64,000 nt of DNA from Metallyticus violacea (lineage: Eukaryota; Arthropoda; Insecta; Mantodea; Metallyticidae). Shown piece by piece: positions 56,886 to 64,000 of the stretch (within the stretch, counting starts at the first letter, position 1; every line of letters starts with the position of its first letter). The position numbers and the translations under genes are program-made. Where the stretch lies: NCBI GenBank assembly GCA_030762175.1, contig CM060833.1:73644001-73708000 (forward strand), given 5' to 3'. Below the pieces are notes generated by a model. It saw only the letters and a program-made list of their open reading frames with translations, was not told the DNA's origin and searched no databases.

Positions 56886-59800
56886 TCCTGCAGAGAAAAC
56901 TGAATACGTCTCACCTATCCCCCTTTCACAGGTACGAATAGGAAGTGACAACAGTGTACATACGCATTAAGCCAACACAATATTATAAAGTTAAATTTTA
57001 GAGTGAGAAATTAAACCTTAAATATATTATCATTCTTTATTGAAAAGGCCTTTATACCAATTCATTTTTATTTTTACGTAACTTTCACTTTAAATTTGAA
57101 CTAAATTATACTAGTTAGAATAATCCTGTAGCATTATGGGTGATTATTAGAAAATTATGCCTTTGAAAGAGTGCCTTGTGGCATTACAGTGCAGTTATTT
57201 AATCGCATTGCTGTCACAATTATTGCTGAAGTCATTCTAGTTGTCAAACTTCTCAAAATTTTCCCCAAAATAAAAGCAGTATAAGAAAATGTACAATTGG
57301 ACATAAACGGCTCAGTACACCAGGTCCCGACAGGGAAATTATCTTCATGTTTATGAATGTGCCTTAAATCTTATAGGCCAATAAAAATGTTTGCTTCTTA
57401 ATGCATTAAAAAAGAAGCGGCTTGTTTGGGCTTAAAACATAACTATAAATAAGCAATAAAGACTACTGCCCAAATTGTAAAAATTTCCTGCAATCTAGAT
57501 AATCTACAGCTGTACATTAATTTATTAAAGTAATAGAATCACTGTGTAGACATTTTAGAAGAATGCTTAAACTTTACCACAAACACCAATTTCGAGGAAA
57601 CCATAAGCGTATTTATCAGAAATATTTTGCGTCAACTCATACAACTAAAACAGTTACTATGCATAAGACGTGTGTAGTACTAAGTCATTTAATTTCTTAA
57701 ATAAAATACATTGTTATACTTTCATATATTATTACTCCGATGAAGGTGATTATGGTGATAAAATAGTCAGGAAACGTCCAGATTTGAATGGAATGGGGCA
57801 ATTTTGACATTAACGATACAAAATAACAAAAGAAACCATAAAGCAAAATGAAAACACAAGGAGCTTCAAATAATTCATGAAACAATAGTGTGAATGGGTT
57901 TATGTGAAAAAAATGATACTATTCATTAAGGACAGGTGTAAGGCTGTAATGAAGGCTTGATGTTTATTGGAGGACATTCTTAATCTCGTTATATATTTAT
58001 TTAACTCGATAGTATGACGTTATTCATTAGAGTCATTGCTGTCCATTTAATTTATATTTTATTAAATAAATTAATCGTAAAATTAAATAATGCGTTAATT
58101 TTAAACAAAATACACTCTCAAAAATTAATTACATGAAAAGTGTATGGGAAAAGAATATTAATTTCATTTTAATACTGCTAAATCCATAGAAATGGCTGAA
58201 TTAGTACTTAAATACAAATTCATAAATTTTCATCCCAAGTATTTTCTCCAATACAACTTCCATAGACCATAATTTTGAAAGCAAAAGACAACATATCTCT
58301 CATTCCCTCAGATTAAAATAGACAACTATAATTCAAATGCCAATATGCTTAGAGGTGCAAAAATCGGTAAATAAAATTACATAATAAGTATAGATAGCCT
58401 TCTCACTGATGTTCAAACCAACTTAGAAAGTGTTATGATTTGAACTATTTTCTCCTAGTTATTTTTTTCTTAGTTTATTACCACCAACAAATTCAGCTCA
58501 AGTAATTCTTAATAGTTACAGTATACAAATGTTGCCTTTATTATTATTACGTGTAACGGCGACTTTTGCGGTTTTTAAAAGTGCAGATGTTATAGTAAGT
58601 GATTTGGTCAGACGTTATGTCCTTAACAAAAATTGCAGGGGAAAAAATCTCCCTACGTTACGAACATTGTGACATCAAAACTAGAGTCTAGATCTCCCCT
58701 TATTTCCGTCCTGATTTTTACAACCAGTCTCCCTCGTTCTTATATTTTTTATGCCTCCACCAAATACACGACGATCGCGCTTCACGCTTCAGACCAAATA
58801 TTCGCTTTGCATAATATTCTCTTCGGTTTTTATTATCCATCCGAAGTGTTCTCCCTGTAGACCACGGTAAGAGTCCGGGCTCTACGGAAGATGATATATT
58901 AGGTTCTTAAAAACGTAATTATGATGCGCCTCTCGCTATACACCACCAGCAGTCGTTACTCGCAGCGCGCCTGGTGAGATCTGTCAGAAGTAATAAAGAA
59001 TGGAGAAGAGAGTGGGAGGTGCGGTGCATCTTGGAAATAAGCTTCTTGCTGGGAAAGTTTGCCAAGTCCTTAAAGCAAGTGTTATCAGTGTGAAGATGTT
59101 AATTTTGCGGCATGTGTATTTTAGAACGTATATCTTAATAAAGTCGATGTGGCTTTCTTCAGCTTTCATAGGTGAATCAAAGTTTGAAATTAATAACAAC
59201 AAAATGTTACTCAAAATAGCCCGTTTGGTGTCGCAGTTTTCAGCTGTTTCTTTTATAGCTTATACGAGTATGTGAGCACCTTGTAAAATTCGACGACAGT
59301 AACTGGGGTAATACTAAAAATCTGCAACAATTTCACATACCCTAGGACCCCGATAAATGGTTCTTATGAGTCTGTCATTTTGATGTTAACCGACATAGCA
59401 ATTCAGTCTTGCAACCGCCGTTGAAGTTCGTGTGCTGGAAAGTGCGCACAGTACACTTTTAAACAATAATATTTGTAATAAAACAGAATACAGTTCAGAC
59501 GATTGGGCGACCTAATCAATGTTATTACAAATAATAAATTAGAAAAAAAGGGAAGAGAAACTAAATGTAACAATATCTTTTATTTAATTTTACTACCTAA
59601 TTTTATTTTGCTTATCTGCAATTTAAAAACAATTGAAAAGATATATATATATATAAAAGAACATGAGGTGAATTTATATTAGACTTTTTTTTAAAAAATT
59701 TATAAATTGGCTAACAGAAATGAATAACTATTACAATTATTAACTATGAATTTTGTTAATCAGAGTAAACATATTTTTACTGATTAGATCGGCCCACTCT

Positions 59801-59990
59801 ATATTTAGAAAAATGGGATTAGAAAATAACACTAAAGGTACTTTCTTGTTTCATGTTTTCACACTGGAGTAATTATTACAAAACGATGCTCATTAAATTA
59901 TGTTTAAAATGTCGAATATGCAAAGTAAAGTAACGTTTATGTTGACTTACGCAACATAAACAAAGGGGTGATAAATACACTCTTGAAAAC
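56886..59990. other. AT-rich DNA, no gene recognised
   Basis: About 3 kb with no supported gene. ORFs at 58633-58860 and 58984-59275 have no recognised domain. A short (AT)n tract lies near 59641-59655. A mildly GC-richer patch lies at 58860-59000. Confidence 0.5.
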
Positions 59991-59991
59991 G

Positions 59992-60238
59992 CGTATTCGT
60001 GTCTTTTTTTTTATTTAAGAACGCTCTTAAACATCTCAGGTCATCAGCATCCCATTCTATTTAGGGCGTGAAACGGCCGACAAATTTTGCTCAGAGGCCT
60101 CTTTTTTCATGCTTGAGGTACTTTATAGGTACTTTTTACGCCCGAAAAAATCCATCGATCCTGGTCGGGTTCGAACCCGCAACCTTGGGTGTAGAAGGCA
60201 AGTATGGTAACCATTACACCACCAGGACCAACGTATTC
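59992..60238 (-). repeat. SINE-A copy 5, central domain deleted, flanked by CGTATTC
   Basis: On the minus strand the head is excellent (GGTCCTGGTGGTGTAATGGT, B box GCGGGTTCGAACCCG), but the sequence then jumps from GCGTAAAAAGTACC to CCTCAAGCATGAAAAAAGAG, so about 80 bp of the central domain is missing. The tail has ATGACCTGAGATGTTTAAGA. CGTATTC at 59992-59998 and 60232-60238 may be a short duplication. The 62-codon ORF inside is a by-product. Confidence 0.82.
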
Positions 60239-60240
60239 AC

Positions 60241-61142
60241 ATCTGAAATGTTTTAACTATGGTACATCTTAAATTATTTTTCCCTTGAAAGTATTAAAGA
60301 GCGAAATAATTCAGCAAATTTTCACTATAACATTTAAAGCAAGTTTTTATTGACGGTTTATTATTTTAATTAATATCTTTAAACACTTTGTATGGTTTTA
60401 TTTCGCGTAGCTAAAACAGAGCATTTTATTATACGAAATTAAAGTACTTTTTTGAATCAAAACATTCCTCATATGATTATAAACTATTTAAACGATAATC
60501 TATGCAGAAAGTTATCACCATAAAAAGAACCTCATTATTTTCCATATTTTTAAGCTATAAATGAATTCTCTGTGTAAAAAATGTTGATTTAAACGGTAAA
60601 TGGTAATATAACAGTTCCACCCAACCCAGAGAGAGGATGTTCTGTGAACATTCAAAAAAATTGAACGTTTGGAAAATGTTTCAGCTTTCTCACCATCATT
60701 AATGATTTCCCAGCTATTTCAATGTATTTTGTAAAATAAAAAGTATTACATAGCAGGTAACTTATAGATGAACAGCTGAGATTTTAGCCTTTTTTCAATG
60801 AAATTACGATATATTATTCATCTATAAATCTTCTCTGTTATATTTCTGATACTTTATCCCAGTACACAATTAGTACTTTTCTTTGATGATATTTTTTTAT
60901 TGTTCTTTCACTATTTGCTACTGCTTAAGAAACCTGCTCTATTGACCAATATAATGAAAGCGAACTTTTTCACTTTTAAGCCCATATTACTTTCTATGTT
61001 TCTAAGTAGTTTTATATATTATGCTTTTATATATTTTAACTATAAATAGTAATACAATAAGTTTCTTCCACGGTTGATTCAGTGCCTCGAGAGCATGACA
61101 TCTATGGACTCAAAATTGAACGTGTGTTTCGTCTTCGTCACC
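60241..61142. other. very AT-rich DNA, no gene recognised
   Basis: No ORF of note and no recognisable repeat. Confidence 0.55.
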
Positions 61143-61438
61143 AGAATTAATTTGTTGACTTGTGTTATTTAAGGACGCTCCTTAACATTTCAGCGTTCCG
61201 TTCAATTATGAACGTGGAACGGTCGGTCAATTTTGCCTACTTTCACGTTTGAGGTTCTTTTACGTGCTGTAAATCTACGACACGAGACCCACGGTCTTGC
61301 CTCTCTTCGCAAGGAAGCCATACTTAAGTTTTCTACGCCCGAAAAAATTCGTCTACCCTGGCCGGGATTGAACCCACAATGTTGGGTCGGCGAGGCAATT
61401 ATGGTTATTACTAGAGCACCAGAAACACTAGAATTAAT
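61143..61438 (-). repeat. SINE-A copy 6, full length, with perfect 9-bp target-site duplication
   Basis: AGAATTAAT is present exactly at 61143-61151 and 61430-61438. The minus-strand element has the head GGTGCTCTAGTAATAACCAT (degraded A box), GGGTTCAATCCC as B box, CGTAGAAAACTTAAGTATGG, TTCCTTGCGAAGAGAGGCAA, TCGTAGATTTACAGCACG and the GAACGCTGAAATGTTAAGGA tail region, in which part of the hairpin has been lost. The 74-codon ORF inside is a by-product. Confidence 0.87.
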
Positions 61439-62483
61439 GATAATCTATCTGTGTTAAGACCTATTGTGAAAAAGTAGTAAATAGGTAATTTATAGAATGA
61501 ATTACTAATATACACGTATTGCTGTATTTTTATGTAATTATGGTACAATTATCATCTACAATATTTCTTTTTTATACCTCTGTCGTTTAATCCTGATATA
61601 CATTTTGCAATTTTCTTTTATGAAAATAACCTTTATTGTTATTTCGCTATGTGCTATTGCTCAAGGCTCATGCTACTATTGAACTTTATAATGAAACAAA
61701 AATTTACTCTTTTAAGTTTTAATTTCTATGTCTCTAAGTATTTTACACACTTTATAGTTTTTATATTTTAGTCTCACATAGAATAAACATTTTCTTTACA
61801 ATTATTTAATAAAACAAATGTTAAGCATTCTAAAGCGATTTAAACGTTTGCCATGGGTTTCAAGCTAATATCTTGAAAAAGTGCCGATATTCATTTCATT
61901 ACATGTTCGGAATTCTTCCTGCCTCATTGCTTCCAGGTTTGCCCCTAAATTTGTCTTAAATTACATAGTACGTTAATTTCAGCTAATATAGTTATTTACT
62001 TTTAAACAGTTCCTCCGGAGATTTAGTTCTTTTATTTCTGTCATCTAATCTTTCCATTTTATTGCCTACTATTTTTGGTCATAAACGGATGATTAAAAAC
62101 TGTTTTCTTCATAGACAATACATCATCTGAGACAGTTTAATATTAACTGAGAGATGTTAAAGTTAATATTATAAGAGATATTAAATATTAAATTAAATAT
62201 TAATATCTCTCATATATAGCAAAATACAGCATCTCTTTGATGTTTTAACATAATCAAAATTTTCATTCAAATATTTTAATACAATCTATCCTTTGAACTA
62301 AGATAGCCACTGCTATATTTTGCAGTTTCCTGCGTTTTTTTTTTTTCATTAATACTTTTCTTTTATTGCTTATTTCACCCAAATACTTAGTCAGCGTTTC
62401 CTCTGCTCTCACTACAGCATCTCATCATCTTCAGTATTTTGTTGTGTTTTCCCTCCTCCATTATATACCATCACGATCAACTT
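61439..62483. other. very AT-rich DNA, no gene recognised; one palindromic hairpin
   Basis: A palindrome lies at 62174-62210 with arms AGAGATATTA and TAATATCTCT around an AT-only centre. No gene is supported. Confidence 0.55.
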
Positions 62484-62775
62484 ACCAAGGATTAGACATA
62501 AGGTCCGTTCAAATCCTGGCGGACTATATGAACCATTTAGTTGCACTTAGTACCTACAGATATCAAAGGTGTCAATTGTCATTCGTCTCAAAGATCCATT
62601 TAGTGGGGAACTACTAAGAATCTAATGAACTTCCGTTCATTTTGTTCAGATACCTCTTTTTAATTATGAAGTACTTTAAGTTGGCGTTGATTTTCCATGC
62701 TGGGTCCATAACTGTAAGTTCCGCCCGGAGAACTTGCGCTCGAGATTTTTATGAAGGAATAAATCAAAGGATTTC
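62484..62775 (-). repeat. SINE-E copy 3
   Basis: On the minus strand the order is ATAAAAATCTCGAGCGCAAG, TTCTCCGGGCGGAACTTACA, GTTATGGACCCAG (central domain), and then, after a diverged middle, ATCTGTAGGTACTAAGTGCA and ACTAAATGGTTCATATAGTC, matching the 3' end of copy 1 at 28 kb. The 83-codon ORF at 62366-62617 crosses it and is not a gene. Confidence 0.65.
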
Positions 62776-62865
62776 GGCCAAGAGCGCGCTACCGCAATGA
62801 TACTTTTTTTTGTATTTCTTCTTCATCTTAGGCATCTCTAATTTGACACCTTATAAACAATTTGA

Positions 62866-63082
62866 ATTTAGTTACACTTAACATCACAAATGTCAGAAGG
62901 ATAGGTGTGTACCTTCACGTATTATGAAGGTATTACTTGGACGAGAAATGGCCGGTAAGTTAGTCCAGTAACTACTTTTTTCAGGTGTGGAGTTCTTTAA
63001 CGTGCCGTAAATTTACGACACTGGACCCACGGCTTAAAGTCCTTCTCTGAGGAAATTGTACTAGTATTTTTACATTCACTTA
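62866..63082 (-). repeat. SINE-E copy 4, in tandem with copy 3
   Basis: On the minus strand this reads ATTTCCTCAGAGAAGGACTT, TAAGCCGTGGGTCCAGTGTC, GTAAATTTACGGCACGTTAA, AGAACTCCACACCTG, then GGCCATTTCTCGTCCAAGTA, ATACCTTCAT and GTTAAGTGTAACTAAATT. Its central domain is very close to that of SINE-A copy 3. It lies about 90 bp from copy 3 in the same orientation. Confidence 0.7.
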
Positions 63083-64000
63083 ATTCATATTATTTTAAAT
63101 TATATTACATTTTCCTCTTTAAGGTATCTAGCAACAGCTCCCCAAAAATATTTGAATACATCTTTAAAATTATTTAGACTTATCTAGCAACTTAATGCTC
63201 ACGTTTCCTCTCCATGCAGAATCAGAAACTCGCTCTAATCCAATGAACGATTAATGAAATTTTGTTTAAAATATTCCTGTTATGCAAAACTAAATTTAGC
63301 ATTTTTTGTTTGTCCAGTTATGTAAATTATCGATTTTCCTCTGAAATTATATTAAAAGTTTTATTCCATCGTTTAAAATTTGGAATACTATTTCGCATTG
63401 ATTTTGCATTATTAAATATTCTGTAACCTCAAAGTAAAATGTTCATTCTGCCATTTTATCAGGGCTCACTTATCCTATTTCAGATATGCTCAGCATTTTG
63501 TTCTATTATAGTTCAAGTACAGATCGAAATCTACGTGGTTGATTGAGAAGTCCAGTAAATTTCTCGAAACATCATTAAGTGGTACAATGCTGACAAAAAT
63601 TACCTTTGTAGCGCCGAAAGATAATATTTCATTTGGATAAAACGTTTGAAGTATTTCATCAATGTCGTATTTGTCATAAAAATCGATAAAAATAAGTTCC
63701 TTGCAATGGTTAAACAACTTAACTTCATTTTAAGTAGAGAGCCGCGTACATCTACATAGTTCTGGATTATTCTGTACTGGCGTATGAACCAAAATTGCAC
63801 TCAAAAGCACATTTCATTAAAATATTTGGGAAGTCTAGCCGCAATGCATAGGTTTTTGATCGTGGAAGAAAATCTGATTCAAGAGTTGAAGTGGCAGTTA
63901 ATTCAGTGGACAAAACTGCTGAAAGTACACAGTTTTATTGACTGGGAAGCTGATGCCCGCTGTTCCTTGGAATTCTAAAGACATAATGCTATTAGAATAC
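63083..64000. other. AT-rich DNA, no gene recognised
   Basis: ORFs at 63490-63800 (66-75 codons, minus, overlapping frames) and 63784-63978 (64 codons, plus) have no recognised domain. The plus ORF reaches close to the window edge, and an exon continuing outside cannot be excluded. Confidence 0.45.

Noticed and set aside
62507..62520. B box GTTCAAATCC as the head of a plus-strand SINE
   Set aside because: The corresponding part of the 28-kb copy reads GTGCCGGATCC, so the motif is not conserved. The central domain shows that the element runs on the minus strand.
1..64000. CRISPR array, operon or prokaryotic features
   Set aside because: There are no regularly spaced identical repeats with unique spacers and no dense gene arrangement. 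Composition and repeats are those of a eukaryotic nuclear genome.
1..64000. Integrated viral or bacterial genes
   Set aside because: No reading frame showed a motif I could link to a virus or a symbiont. The only enzyme motifs found belong to transposons and LINEs.

Overview
This window reads as gene-poor, AT-rich nuclear DNA of an arthropod, most likely an insect or arachnid with a large genome. I cannot name the species. The evidence is the density of tRNA-derived SINEs, the decayed Tc1/mariner-type transposases of classes common in arthropods, the trinucleotide and dinucleotide microsatellites, and the lack of any long open reading frame (the longest is about 120 codons, at chance level for a 64 kb sequence). 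I found no host protein-coding gene, rRNA, functional tRNA gene, CRISPR array or viral gene that I can defend. Two short ORFs (17633-17905 and 27475-27765) are kept only as weak exon candidates.

Almost everything recognisable is a mobile element or its debris. SINE-A to SINE-H are local labels only. SINE-A (6 copies) has a tRNA head that folds almost into a complete cloverleaf, a central domain and a 3' hairpin tail; four copies keep clear target-site duplications and one has a short partial one. SINE-B (9 copies) has a Leu/Ser-type head and ends in a GGGCGTTAA-type tail. SINE-C (2 copies) includes one with a perfect 13-bp duplication. SINE-D has 2 copies. SINE-E (4 copies) shares the central domain of SINE-A but has a different 3' part. 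SINE-F, -G and -H are single copies recognised from tRNA-like heads. Six decayed transposases of Tc1/mariner/IS630 type lie at 26.9-27.4, 33.3-33.5, 43.1-43.8, 48.1-49.0, 53.9-55.0 and 55.9-56.9 kb. A relic of a CxxC-containing multicopy transposon-type protein lies at 19.3-20.2 kb. Two LINE fragments are visible: a C-terminal tail at 12.5-12.8 kb and a reverse-transcriptase motif near 47.6 kb.

Layout: 0-7 kb is mostly unique AT-rich DNA with SINE-C and a possible hAT end. 7-17 kb holds SINE-D, a GC-rich block, a LINE tail and three SINE-B copies. 17-31 kb holds SINE-A copies, the CxxC relic, SINE-F, a mariner relic and SINE-E. 31-42 kb is a SINE cluster with a (CA)n-associated local duplication. 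42-57 kb is transposon-dominated, with nested SINE insertions and a dispersed repeat (repeat X) present in both orientations. 57-64 kb is AT-rich with SINE-A and SINE-E copies.

Nothing suggests an operon-like system. What links the parts is retrotransposition: the SINEs carry A-box/B-box promoter motifs in their heads and 3' tails that a LINE partner could recognise. Nested insertions give a relative order: the mariner-type element and repeat X came first and SINE-B copies entered both later. The best candidate for something under-described is the mosaic SINE system, in which a central domain is shared by elements with different heads and tails.
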